64,000 nt of DNA from GCA-2794515 sp034436155 (GCA_034436155.1 DAOTVP010000026.1:1-64000), one strand, 5' to 3'; shown: positions 42,717 to 51,733, counted from the stretch's first letter. Notes: generated by a model not told the origin, from the sequence alone. A program made the numbers and translations.

Positions 42717-45558
42717 TTTCACCTACCTGTTCCCAAGTCTTGGTATACCGATATTGAATGAGGGTAACAATCGCCACGAGGAAGAAAATGACGATGGTAA
42801 TGGCAGAAGCATAACCGTAATCTGCGCCCGCCTCGTTACCAAATGCCAATCGATAGGTATAACTGATGAGAATATCGGTATACCCTGCGGGGACAGGCGA
42901 GCCTGGTATGGGCGGATTACCACCTGTGAGCGCGGCAATCAAGAGATAGTTATTGAAATTGAAAACAAACGAACCGATGAGTAGCGGACCCAAAGTCACC
43001 AACAACAATGGCAATGTGATGCGCCAAAACCGTTGTTGCGGATTTGCACCATCTACGGCGGCGGCTTCATACACTTCTGATGGGATAGCTTGCAACGCAC
43101 CACTGCTGATGAGCATCATATACGGATACCCAAGCCATAAATTCACCAATAAAATGGCAAATTTCGAGATAATCGGGTCGGATAACCAATTGATGGCGAC
43201 ATTACTATTGGTCAACCACGACAAAAAGTCGTTGATAATCCCCAAATTCTGGTTCAGCATACCCTGCCAAATCAAGATACTAATCACACCCGGAATACAA
43301 TAGGGGATGATGAGCAGAGAGCGAATCAATTTGCGAGCGGGTATCACCGAATCGTTGAGGATGAGCGCCATGAACAAACCAAGCGCGAAGGTTGTCACCA
43401 CAGACCCCGCCGCAAACACGACCGTCCAGACAAAAATATCCACCAACGGACCGCGCAAGCGTTCATCCGATGCCAGTCGTGTGAAGTTGAATGTGCCGAC
43501 ATTCAAACGATACCCTGGCGATAAGCATTCACCACTATCTAAACATTGTTTGTTGGTGAGAAATACAGTCTCAGAATCGGCAAGCCTAAAGAAACCGCAA
43601 ATTGGCTCAGATGCCCGTTGGACAACGCCATTACTATCCGTCAGTTCTGGGAAGTCACAATCGTCATCGGCGACATATTGAACATTCTCTCTGGTATCGG
43701 TGAAGGTTTGCGTTTCTGGATTATAGCTATAACGCAACAAATAGGGGCGACCAACCGTCTCGGTATTTTGAACACCCAACGTATCACCTTCCGTGCCGAA
43801 ATAATCAAAGCTGACCGATTGTAAGAATGTTGTGCCTGCTGTGCGGTCAATATCAGTGATGAGTTGTGTATAGCCCTCAAAAGTTGCGGGGATAAACCCT
43901 GCGGGGCGAATCCGTGATGGGTTATTCACCAATGTGGTGCGATTGGGAATGCCAATATAAGCGGCAAACTGAGCATTGACAGGGCGTTTGGGATTAAACC
44001 CGTTGCCTAGCCAGATCGCAAATTCATTCGGGTTAGAATCATTGCGATAAAATTCAATCGCACGGAACACATAACCATATTGGCGATCGAGCGCGATACC
44101 TTGTTCAATATCAACAATGAACCGCTCATTGGTATCCAATGAGCCAATTTTGACTGAATCGCCACTTTCGCCACCCCAAACGAGGTTGGTATCGGTTGGA
44201 AATGTATCTGTCGGGAAAAAATCACCGATGCGCTCAGGGCGACCAGCCGCGCCTTTTTGCAACATGATACCTTTTCGAGCCAAATCCGCATTGATTTGCG
44301 CCCGATCGTCTTCAAGACGCAATTCTTGAACCGGTTGATCTGGCAATGCGAGCAGGGCGCGTTTGGGGTCTGGATTACCCAACGGAAGCATCCACAACGC
44401 ATATTCAGACCCATTAGAATACACAACCACATCATAGAACGAATCGACCCCTGTGCCATTACTTTGTTGGTCATTCGCCAATGATTGTTCGGGATCATAA
44501 ATGTAACGCACCGACAAATCAATTGGTCGCAAAATAACAGGGCTTAATGGGGCATCATACTCAAGCCGATCAATACCCGCTAGTGCACTGGCAACATCCT
44601 CGACTATGGTATAACCAATCACGGATGGGGGCAGTGTATTAGGGTCTAAGGTACTCAATTGATCACCATCTTCGACACCCAGTGATAATGATGCTAAGGC
44701 TTCGGCATGATCGGCAGGCGTATCGAGACGTGTAAAAGCGCCAATAGATTCTGGGATGTTGCTACTACCAAATGTAATATTTAAGCCCTCACCCAACGAG
44801 CTAATGCGTTGCCCTTGTGCGCGGAATGGTCTTTCTTCGATGGGCAAATCGGGAAACGCATAAAGTATATTTCCATCATCTTTTGCAACCCACAACCCAA
44901 ATGATGTGCCATCTGAATAAATTGTAACATCGTTATAGGTCGTGTTCGTTTGGGTATCTACCAGACGCAACCGTTCAACATTGAAGATATAGCGCGGGGG
45001 CGTTGCCTCTTCGTAACCTAAATCTGCCCGATTCACCTCGATAGGGGCTTCACCGGGCAACGCGAATAGGGTTTGCCCGTTACTATCCACCAACCACAAG
45101 GCATATTCGGTATCACTCAACCGAAACGGCACCCATTTGTAGGTAGTCGCATTAGCTGGCACATACCCACGCGCACCAATCAGATCAATCACCCGTTCTT
45201 TGACGAGCAAGTTGCCATCGCCATAATTGGTAAACGAGGTCTGAACGGTGAAAATAATGGGATAAATGACCAGTAGTGTAGCCAACATCAAGCCGGGTGT
45301 CATCCACTTTAGCGGGTAAAGGGTTGGCACAAGCACAAAAACATTCGCCATAATGGTGATGAAGGCAATAGTCAGCGCCAAGCCGCCCGCCCCATCATAG
45401 AAGAACGCATAGACCAATATCAATGCAAATGCATCGAGGAGTATCAGCCCAGCATACTTCAATACCATTCCTATAATTTTTCTGGGTACTGGTGTGTTTG
45501 AAAAAGCAAGGTCTCCTCCCGGAGACCTTGCTTCTTGCGCTGAAGTGACCATAGTCAA
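42709..45558 (-). CDS. Giant MalF-like ABC permease with a large extracytoplasmic insert
   Basis: At 949 residues this is nearly twice the usual MalF length. Helices cluster at the start (about 30-120) and end (about 650-949); the EAA loop EVYEAAAVDGANPQQRFWRI lies near residue 840. Between them about 550 residues face outward. In this insert a motif recurs four times: EYALWLVDSNGQTLFALPG, SFGLWVAKDDGNILYAFPD, EYALWMLPLGNP...LLALPD and EFAIWLGNGFNP. The MalF P2 domain normally touches the binding protein; here it appears greatly expanded by repeats. The TTG start 45558 has AGG 7 nt upstream; ATG 45552 is an alternative. A full intrinsic terminator lies inside codons 9-20. The gene begins 13 bp after the MalE-like stop. 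Confidence 0.88.
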   Translation of the reverse strand: MTMVTSAQEARSPGGDLAFSNTPVPRKIIGMVLKYAGLILLDAFALILVYAFFYDGAGGLALTIAFITIMANVFVLVPTLYPLKWMTPGLMLATLLVIYPIIFTVQTSFTNYGDGNLLVKERVIDLIGARGYVPANATTYKWVPFRLSDTEYALWLVDSNGQTLFALPGEAPIEVNRADLGYEEATPPRYIFNVERLRLVDTQTNTTYNDVTIYSDGTSFGLWVAKDDGNILYAFPDLPIEERPFRAQGQRISSLGEGLNITFGSSNIPESIGAFTRLDTPADHAEALASLSLGVEDGDQLSTLDPNTLPPSVIGYTIVEDVASALAGIDRLEYDAPLSPVILRPIDLSVRYIYDPEQSLANDQQSNGTGVDSFYDVVVYSNGSEYALWMLPLGNPDPKRALLALPDQPVQELRLEDDRAQINADLARKGIMLQKGAAGRPERIGDFFPTDTFPTDTNLVWGGESGDSVKIGSLDTNERFIVDIEQGIALDRQYGYVFRAIEFYRNDSNPNEFAIWLGNGFNPKRPVNAQFAAYIGIPNRTTLVNNPSRIRPAGFIPATFEGYTQLITDIDRTAGTTFLQSVSFDYFGTEGDTLGVQNTETVGRPYLLRYSYNPETQTFTDTRENVQYVADDDCDFPELTDSNGVVQRASEPICGFFRLADSETVFLTNKQCLDSGECLSPGYRLNVGTFNFTRLASDERLRGPLVDIFVWTVVFAAGSVVTTFALGLFMALILNDSVIPARKLIRSLLIIPYCIPGVISILIWQGMLNQNLGIINDFLSWLTNSNVAINWLSDPIISKFAILLVNLWLGYPYMMLISSGALQAIPSEVYEAAAVDGANPQQRFWRITLPLLLVTLGPLLIGSFVFNFNNYLLIAALTGGNPPIPGSPVPAGYTDILISYTYRLAFGNEAGADYGYASAITIVIFFLVAIVTLIQYRYTKTWEQVGENV
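45501..45533 (-). terminator. Perfect intrinsic terminator inside the 5' coding region of the MalF-like gene
   Basis: On the minus strand AAGCAAGGTCTCC (45533-45521) pairs perfectly with GGAGACCTTGCTT (45516-45504) around a 4-nt loop and runs into five T. It begins 39 nt after the MalE-like stop codon and 25 nt after the predicted TTG start of the MalF-like gene. It would leave the binding-protein mRNA in excess over the permease mRNA. Confidence 0.85.
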
Positions 45559-45571
45559 TATTCAACCTAGT

Positions 45572-47422
45572 TTAGCATTCAGCTTGTTGATTCACACTAT
45601 CGCTGACCAAACCAGTGTTTTGATCAAACGTGAAGGTGACAGCAGTTTCTTCTGCCAACGACAAGGGGATATTCGCACCATCGCGAGCGCAAGCGGCACC
45701 ATAATTGACATCCCAGCCACCGTTGAGCGCGACTTTATATTCATAATCGCCTGCGGGGAGGGTAAAAGTGGCTTCATAGATACCACCGCCCAAGAATGTG
45801 AGTTGTGTGGTGGTGCAAGCAGGATCCCATTCACCAGGGCAACCGCCTTCGTCTTGCAAATTACCAACCAACACGACCACATCACTCTTTCCCATACCCA
45901 TTTCGACTGCATCAGGGTTATTGACGCTATCGGCAATGGCTTTGGTTTCATCGTTATAGCTGAAGGTCACTTCTGTTTCTTCTGCCAACGACAGGGGAAT
46001 ATTCGCACCATCACGGGCGCCTTCCGCACCATAATTTTCGTCCCAACCACCATTGAGGGCGACTTTATATTCATATTCGCCCGCGGGCAGGGTGACAGTA
46101 AAGTTGTAGATACCACCACCTGTATCAGTCATTTGGGTCACGGTACAAGCGGGATCCCAGTCACCTTCACAACCCGCTTCACTTTGGAGGCTACCAACCA
46201 ACACGACCACTTTGCTATCTGCTTGACGCAAAGCAAGGGCGGCATTAATTTGTTCAACGGCGGTGTTCATCGAAGCAACGGGGTCTGCATCTTGGCTAAT
46301 GAGGGTGAGAGCATCGCCCCAGCCTTTCCAAACCGAACCCATTTCGGGAATAGCTGGCATCGGTTGCGCGTTTTGACCAGCGGCAACGAACAATTCGATA
46401 TTCGGGTCTTCTACGGTTACACCCACAAAAGCTGGCAGGCGTTGCGTCAGGCGTTGCATCACATCGAGGGTGGCAACAAAATCGAGCAAGAAGGTTTCTG
46501 CCAATAATTGATTTTCGCTGAAAGCACTGATAACAAAGCCTTGCCCACCAGAGAATGGCGCACCAAATTCAGAAATACCTTCGGCACCAGGAAGTGGGTC
46601 AATGGAATAATTGAAGCCACCCGCTTCGGCAGTTTGTCTAATGCGTTCAGAATACCAAGGACCTGTGATGAACATGGCGGCATCGCCTGTTGCAAACAAG
46701 TCAAAAACTTCGTTATCGCCGATATTTTGTGGCATGAGGTCAGCAACATACATATCAGACAGCCATTGGGCGGCGGCGAGTGCGCCTTCGCTATTCAAAC
46801 CAATATCGGCAACATTGTATGTACCATCTTCATTAAAACCAAACACATAACCACCGAAAGCCGAGAAAATCGGATACACATGATATGGGTTGCCCGTGTG
46901 AGCGACAAAACCATACAATTTACCATCGGCAATCAATTGTTCACTCACAGCACGAACCTCTTGCCATGTTGATGGGCGTTCTGGCACGAGGTCGGTATTG
47001 CGGATGAGCGCCACGTTTTCGAGGTTATAGGGCAAGCCCCACAGTTGGTCTTGATAGGTGAACAGATTGATAGCATAGGGGAAGAAGCTATCTTCTAAAT
47101 CGCCCAGTTCAATCGGTACGATTGCACCATTGGCGACCAGTTGACCAACGCTGTCATGTGGAATGATGAGGATATCCGGACCTTCACCAACTGGACCAGC
47201 GACCAAAAGTTGGTCACGGGCATCACCCAAACCCATTTCTTGAACTTCAATTGCGACGCCGAATTGGGCTTCAAAATCGGCACCGAGTTCGAGCAATAAT
47301 GGGGCGCGTTCCGCATCTGCCCAAATCAAGAGCGTTTCTTGAGCGGCAACAGGCACGAGACTTACTAAAACAGACAAAACAACGAAAACTAAACTTAAAC
47401 TAAGGAGCTTGATGCGTTTCAT
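45572..47422 (-). CDS. MalE-like maltodextrin-binding protein fused to two X25-type modules
   Basis: This is a 616-residue exported solute-binding protein. The signal peptide ends near PVAAQE; the following 380 residues are a family 1 sugar-binding fold (ADAERAPLLLELGADFEAQF, GPWYSERIRQTAE). After about residue 385 come two 110-residue repeats, each with VVVLVGxLQ, GExDPAC, LPAGxYEYKVALNGGWD and ANIPLSLAEET, matching the X25 modules known from amylopullulanases. They may grip starch-like polymers at the surface. ATG 47422 (AAAGGA 9 nt upstream) is the start; a TTG in frame lies 18 bp earlier. A strong promoter lies upstream. Confidence 0.9.
   Translation of the reverse strand: MKRIKLLSLSLVFVVLSVLVSLVPVAAQETLLIWADAERAPLLLELGADFEAQFGVAIEVQEMGLGDARDQLLVAGPVGEGPDILIIPHDSVGQLVANGAIVPIELGDLEDSFFPYAINLFTYQDQLWGLPYNLENVALIRNTDLVPERPSTWQEVRAVSEQLIADGKLYGFVAHTGNPYHVYPIFSAFGGYVFGFNEDGTYNVADIGLNSEGALAAAQWLSDMYVADLMPQNIGDNEVFDLFATGDAAMFITGPWYSERIRQTAEAGGFNYSIDPLPGAEGISEFGAPFSGGQGFVISAFSENQLLAETFLLDFVATLDVMQRLTQRLPAFVGVTVEDPNIELFVAAGQNAQPMPAIPEMGSVWKGWGDALTLISQDADPVASMNTAVEQINAALALRQADSKVVVLVGSLQSEAGCEGDWDPACTVTQMTDTGGGIYNFTVTLPAGEYEYKVALNGGWDENYGAEGARDGANIPLSLAEETEVTFSYNDETKAIADSVNNPDAVEMGMGKSDVVVLVGNLQDEGGCPGEWDPACTTTQLTFLGGGIYEATFTLPAGDYEYKVALNGGWDVNYGAACARDGANIPLSLAEETAVTFTFDQNTGLVSDSVNQQAEC
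45578..46237. repeat. 330-bp tandem duplication encoding the X25 modules
   Basis: Matching segments such as TTCTTCTGCCAACGACA recur with a 330-bp offset (near 45648 and 45978). The two copies are still very similar at DNA level, indicating a fairly recent duplication or gene conversion. Boundaries are approximate. Confidence 0.75.
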
Positions 47423-47487
47423 GTAAACGAATCCTTTCAAAAAATGTCAACATATTAGCAGTTCATTAATTTCTGCCAATAAGTGAT

Positions 47488-47516
47488 ATTATAAACGAGC
47501 CACATCAGAGCGCCAA
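47488..47516 (-). promoter_or_regulatory. Promoter of the malE-like operon
   Basis: On the minus strand TTGGCG (47516-47511), a 17-bp spacer and TATAAT (47493-47488) make a near-consensus housekeeping promoter about 65 bp upstream of ATG 47422. No clear LacI-type operator palindrome is seen between promoter and gene. Confidence 0.65.
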
Positions 47517-47577
47517 AGTAAATACAAGGTTAAAATTGTGCAAATGTCACAAACTTTGGCTCAAAAATAAGCGATTC

Positions 47578-47928
47578 TCATTTTTGAGTCGGTGAAGCAT
47601 CATGTGGGTAGATCTTCCATAGATATTCCCACGTATATAAGCCCGTATGATGTCCATCATCCCATGTCGGTTGCAAAGCGTAATTGCCGATCAGGTGCAA
47701 ATCTTTTATTTCGTAAGAGCGTTTTGGCAACAACACCAAAATATTATCGGGGTCATGTGCCGCCCCCATATTTTGATGCCCACCGCGACATTCCACACAT
47801 GGACACGCCTCGCGCAAATGTGATAGCGGATAGCGACACACACGCCCCTCAATATTCCATGTGATTTCTAAATAGCCTTCTGCCCTATTCAAGGCGATAT
47901 TGGTGGGGTATGGCTTTTGTGTGGTCAT
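47578..47928 (-). CDS. DUF971 domain protein
   Basis: This 116-residue protein has the DUF971 pattern (also the N-terminal domain of gamma-butyrobetaine hydroxylases): WNIEGRVCRYPLSHLREACPC, then CVECRGGHQ, and YALQPTWDDGHHTGLYTWEYL. The cysteines and histidines probably bind a metal or iron-sulfur cluster. Members are often found near Fe-S assembly genes, but none is here. Its ATG overlaps the TGA of the preceding gene (ATGA), so the two are co-translated. Confidence 0.88.
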   Translation of the reverse strand: MTTQKPYPTNIALNRAEGYLEITWNIEGRVCRYPLSHLREACPCVECRGGHQNMGAAHDPDNILVLLPKRSYEIKDLHLIGNYALQPTWDDGHHTGLYTWEYLWKIYPHDASPTQK

Positions 47929-48230
47929 GCGGATGGCGTGCCTTCGGGTGTCAGTTCGGCTTCGGGTGTGATCTCAACTTCACGAGTCACTTCAAGCACA
48001 GGGGTTTCTTCTGCTTCGATTGTTGCTTCAACAACAGGAGATTCTTCTGTCATATCAATTGAGATGGTCGTATCTTCTGTCGGAGGCACATCAAGCGCCG
48101 CGGGACTATTGGCGGCACCAATCGCTAATAAAATAATTGCACCCACCAAGACGATTAAAATCACCGCAATCAACACACTGGTGATGACAATCACATAAGA
48201 TGGCATTCCACCTTCTTTTTGTTCTTCCAT
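47925..48230 (-). CDS. Small single-pass membrane protein with acidic Thr/Glu/Pro tail
   Basis: This 101-residue protein has about 10 cytoplasmic residues, one membrane helix (about 11-37, rich in Val, Ile and Leu), then an acidic, Thr/Glu/Pro-rich outer tail with VLEVTREVEITPEAELTPEG. The EVTREV motif also occurs in the lipoprotein encoded divergently at 48452. GAGGAG precedes the ATG. The function is unknown. The ATGA overlap with the DUF971 gene indicates an operon. Confidence 0.72.
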   Translation of the reverse strand: MEEQKEGGMPSYVIVITSVLIAVILIVLVGAIILLAIGAANSPAALDVPPTEDTTISIDMTEESPVVEATIEAEETPVLEVTREVEITPEAELTPEGTPSA

Positions 48231-48281
48231 TTTGATTTGCTCCTCTTTGGATTTTTCATAAAAACACGGATAGTCTACACA

Positions 48282-48326
48282 AAAATCGGCACAATTTTAA
48301 TCCCTAGCCCAAATTGTGCCGATTTT
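48282..48326. promoter_or_regulatory. Perfect 16-bp inverted repeat in a divergent promoter region
   Basis: AAAATCGGCACAATTT (48282-48297) and AAATTGTGCCGATTTT (48311-48326) are exact inverted copies around 13 bases. On the minus strand five T follow the stem, four on the + strand. It sits between two gene starts, not after a gene, so it may be an operator or a leader attenuator for the gene at 47925-48230. The rest of the 221-bp gap shows nothing else I can support. Confidence 0.7.
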
Positions 48327-48451
48327 CACACCCAATATTTAACCAATCCCACGACTCCCCACTGATATTCGTAACACCGCTTGCAACTCACCCTGCCTCT
48401 GCTACAATCAAAGAATGGTTGTTATGTTTTAGAAATCGAATAGGATAGGTT

Positions 48452-49165
48452 ATGCGTTTTCGTGCAACACGATTATTTTTGGGCATTGTCTTAGGCTTGG
48501 GGGTCGTTCTGGTCGGATGCCAACAGCGTCAAGTGACACAATTTTTGATGGAAGTTACCCGTGAGGTCACTCGTGAAGTGACAGTGGTCGTATTTGCGAC
48601 CGACATAAATGGGCAATCTGCCGCTAGTTTAGCAACATCCATCCCATCGGCAACAGCAACACCCGCCCCGACTGCCACCCCAGAAATCAGCCAAACAAGC
48701 ACACTCGCCCCTACCCCAGATATTTTCCCAACGCCTGTGGTTGCACAAATCATCGTGGCAGAGCAACTGTTTGAGAAAGGTCGCATGTTTTACTTGCAAC
48801 CACGCGATGAAATTTGGGTTATGATTTATTCAGATGAAACCGCCACTTACGGGCAATGGCGCTTCTATCCCAATACATGGGCAGAAGGGATGAGCGAATT
48901 GGATACCAGTATCGCACCACCCGAAGGACGGTATCAGCCAGAACGTGGCTTCGGCAAACTCTGGCGCGAAAATGCCAACATACGTGATAGTTTAGGTTGG
49001 GCGCTCGATGCCGAATATGGGCATGTCACCAACTACGAATTTCATGCTGGTGGTATGATCATCAATAACGAATATGTTGCCGGTCCGGGTTATCACATCC
49101 TGACCAGTCGTGACGGATTTAATTATGTTTTTCAACAATCTGATGGCACATGGCAACGCCAATAA
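48452..49165 (+). CDS. Lipoprotein with EVTREVT linker
   Basis: This 237-residue lipoprotein has a lipobox at VVLVGCQQ (Cys near residue 24). Next comes a Val/Thr repeat MEVTREVTREVTVVV, then a Thr/Pro/Ala-rich linker of about 45 residues, and a globular domain of about 130 residues (GRMFYLQPRDEIWVMIYSDE, GFGKLWRENANIRDSLGWAL). The latter motif is reminiscent of other Chloroflexota surface proteins, but I cannot name a function. AGGATAGG precedes ATG. It heads a run of four genes on the + strand. Confidence 0.78.
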   Translation: MRFRATRLFLGIVLGLGVVLVGCQQRQVTQFLMEVTREVTREVTVVVFATDINGQSAASLATSIPSATATPAPTATPEISQTSTLAPTPDIFPTPVVAQIIVAEQLFEKGRMFYLQPRDEIWVMIYSDETATYGQWRFYPNTWAEGMSELDTSIAPPEGRYQPERGFGKLWRENANIRDSLGWALDAEYGHVTNYEFHAGGMIINNEYVAGPGYHILTSRDGFNYVFQQSDGTWQRQ

Positions 49166-49197
49166 TCATATAACCCGAAACAGGAAGGATACGGGCT

Positions 49198-51717
49198 ATG
49201 CACAAACGACCAAACGAAGTCTCGTTTCTTAAATCGTTAACACTTGGGGCAGATGCCCGTCTGAGTCGGACTGATTTCACCGATGACCAAACGTGGGATG
49301 TGTTATGGGAAGATGAAAAACTTGCCCCTGCCACGATCCGCAGTAGCTATGGCGGACGTGTGAAACAGGTCGCCATCACGCCAAATTGGGTATATCGTGA
49401 ACGCAAAATCACATCAGCACAAACTTATATCCAAGCCCCAACATGGGTCGCATTTGCACCCGCCTATGCCAAACTTGAGGGCAAAATCACAGCCACTCTA
49501 AACCTAAGCATAGAGTATTGGGTGATGGAATCCAACGCCATCGGCGGACGTTTCACCATCCAAAACACGGGTGCAGAAGCCGAAGATTTACACTTATCGC
49601 TTGTTGCCGATGTGTTGACCGATAAAAAATCATCCTTAGCCATTATCAGCCTCATCTCAGAAAATCACGCACTATCGCTAGGGCGTTACCCTCATTTAGA
49701 ACCCGTCCTCATGCTCGACAATGCTCAAGCGGGCGCAATCACCAACAAAGAACCGATTATCCAAACAAAAATGACCATCGAAGCGGGCAAAAGTCATGCC
49801 GTGCGTTACGTCCATGCGGGATTATCTCGTATGTCTGATTCGGTAGAACGCGCCAGCTATTGGTTATCACAAAATTGGGATGAGGCATTTGCAACCATCG
49901 AAACAGCCAGCCAACGCATCCCACATATCATGACAGGCGACCCCAATACCGATACACTCATCGCACTCTCGTATCATCAATTGCTCCAATCGTTCATGAC
50001 CACGCCCAATTTACCCCACCTGTCTTTCATCGCCACGCGCCAACCCGATAAAGGCTATAGCGCGAAAGGGGACGGCAGTGATTATGACCGTAGTTGGAAT
50101 GGGCAATCGGCACATCTGGCTTATCTGATGGCGTTGGGCATCGCATCGATTGCGCCTGAATTGGCACAAGGCATCGTGAGAAACTTTTTAGCATCTCAAA
50201 CCTATGACGGCAAAGTGGATATGAAACCGAGTTTTACCGCATCTACCCCCATAGATGGGGGATATTTATGCCCGCCAATTTTAGCCCGTCTGACATGGAA
50301 TATTTACCAATTCACCGAAGATAGGGGATTTTTAGAAGAAACTTTCCCCAAATTATTGCGCTTTTACCAACGATGGATGCAAGAAGATGTCGATGGCGAT
50401 TCAATGCCCGAATGGGCGCATGAACGCCAAATGGGATATGTCTTCTTCCCCACATTCGGCAACAATCAGGCATGGGCGCAAAATGTGGATATTCGCATCA
50501 CCGAATCACCTGATATGGCGGCATACATGATTTCTGAGGCGATCCACCTATCGTATATTTCGCATTTGTTGGGCAAAACCGATGGCTATGGCATTTTGAA
50601 TAAATTGAGCAATCATCAAGCCTATCTCGAAAAATTATGGCGCGAAGAATTAGGGCGCTATAGCTATCAAGACCGCGATACCAACCTCGCCACGCCATAC
50701 ATCCCCATTTTTATCGAAAATCCTGCCGATGAGCGCGTGCCTGTGGCGTTATCGCTCGAAAATCCTGCCCGCGTCCAAGTGCATCTGGTCGGGGGTACAA
50801 ATCACGCCCCTAAAGCCACGTTGCACATCATTGGCTTTGGGCATAATAACGAGACCATCCACGAAATAGCCGATGTCAAATCTCAATTTGTATGGGGTTA
50901 TGGCAACGGTTTCTATACCAGCAAAAATTTATTCCAAACCGTGAATGAATTGTATTTTGAGGGCGTGAGTCGGGTGTATAAAGTCAATGCTCACACCGTT
51001 GATTTCACCCGCCCCGATGTGAACAGCATTTTGCCCCTCATGCTGACGGGCATCCCAGACAATCGCGCCGAATCGTTGATCAAATTACTCACCGACCCCG
51101 CCCAATTTTGGCGTGAGAGTGGCATGACTATCGTCTCTGCCAAAGATCGCAATTACGATCCCGCCAGCGCAGTCGGTGGCGGTGGCACATGGGCATATTG
51201 GACGACCCTCATCGGCGAAGGCTTAATCGAATATGGGCGCGGTGATATTGCCCGTGATATGCTCAAACGGTTGATAAAAACACAACTTACATCGTATACC
51301 AAAAATGGTTACTTCAGTGAATTTTATCATAGCGACCAAGCGAGTGGGCGTGGCGAAAAATATCATGTGGGCGGGATTGTACCTGTCTATTTGCTCAATC
51401 GGTTATTCGGTGTGCAGATTTTCGATTCGCGTCGTGTTTTCGTGAGCGAAGATTATTTTTGGGATACGGATGTCACGATTATGCAACACGGGGTCACTAT
51501 CAAGCGGACAAAAACCAGCGCCGATGTTACCTTCGCATCAGGACATCAGATTGAAGTCGGTGTTTCAGCCGATGGTATGATGATAGAAGACCCAACCGTG
51601 TCCATCACACCACCTGTAGAACTCAAACCACACCTTCCACCACAATTGGGTGCGCCAACAGACCCAAAACGGGTTATAATTCAAGTGGATATTGAACCAG
51701 ATGAACCAATAGAATAA
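49198..51717 (+). CDS. Six-hairpin glycosidase-like enzyme
   Basis: This 839-residue protein resembles (alpha/alpha)6-barrel glycosidases (GH15/GH63-like). An N-terminal beta-sandwich (about 1-235) precedes helical hairpins with DYDRSWNGQSAHLAYLMALG near residue 295, FLASQTYDGKVDMKPSF, WMQEDVDGDSMPEWAHERQ near 400 and GGGGTWAYWTTLIGEGLIEYG near 660. Acidic residues suited to an inverting mechanism are present, but I cannot assign the pair. No signal peptide is found, so it is likely cytoplasmic, acting on an oligosaccharide. GGAAGG precedes the ATG. Confidence 0.75.
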   Translation: MHKRPNEVSFLKSLTLGADARLSRTDFTDDQTWDVLWEDEKLAPATIRSSYGGRVKQVAITPNWVYRERKITSAQTYIQAPTWVAFAPAYAKLEGKITATLNLSIEYWVMESNAIGGRFTIQNTGAEAEDLHLSLVADVLTDKKSSLAIISLISENHALSLGRYPHLEPVLMLDNAQAGAITNKEPIIQTKMTIEAGKSHAVRYVHAGLSRMSDSVERASYWLSQNWDEAFATIETASQRIPHIMTGDPNTDTLIALSYHQLLQSFMTTPNLPHLSFIATRQPDKGYSAKGDGSDYDRSWNGQSAHLAYLMALGIASIAPELAQGIVRNFLASQTYDGKVDMKPSFTASTPIDGGYLCPPILARLTWNIYQFTEDRGFLEETFPKLLRFYQRWMQEDVDGDSMPEWAHERQMGYVFFPTFGNNQAWAQNVDIRITESPDMAAYMISEAIHLSYISHLLGKTDGYGILNKLSNHQAYLEKLWREELGRYSYQDRDTNLATPYIPIFIENPADERVPVALSLENPARVQVHLVGGTNHAPKATLHIIGFGHNNETIHEIADVKSQFVWGYGNGFYTSKNLFQTVNELYFEGVSRVYKVNAHTVDFTRPDVNSILPLMLTGIPDNRAESLIKLLTDPAQFWRESGMTIVSAKDRNYDPASAVGGGGTWAYWTTLIGEGLIEYGRGDIARDMLKRLIKTQLTSYTKNGYFSEFYHSDQASGRGEKYHVGGIVPVYLLNRLFGVQIFDSRRVFVSEDYFWDTDVTIMQHGVTIKRTKTSADVTFASGHQIEVGVSADGMMIEDPTVSITPPVELKPHLPPQLGAPTDPKRVIIQVDIEPDEPIE

Positions 51718-51733
51718 TGTCAATTAGATAAAA

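Noticed and set aside
45494..46507. 337-codon + strand frame opposite the MalE-like gene
   Set aside because: It mirrors the duplicated X25 region, so its internal repeats are a by-product of the minus-strand duplication.
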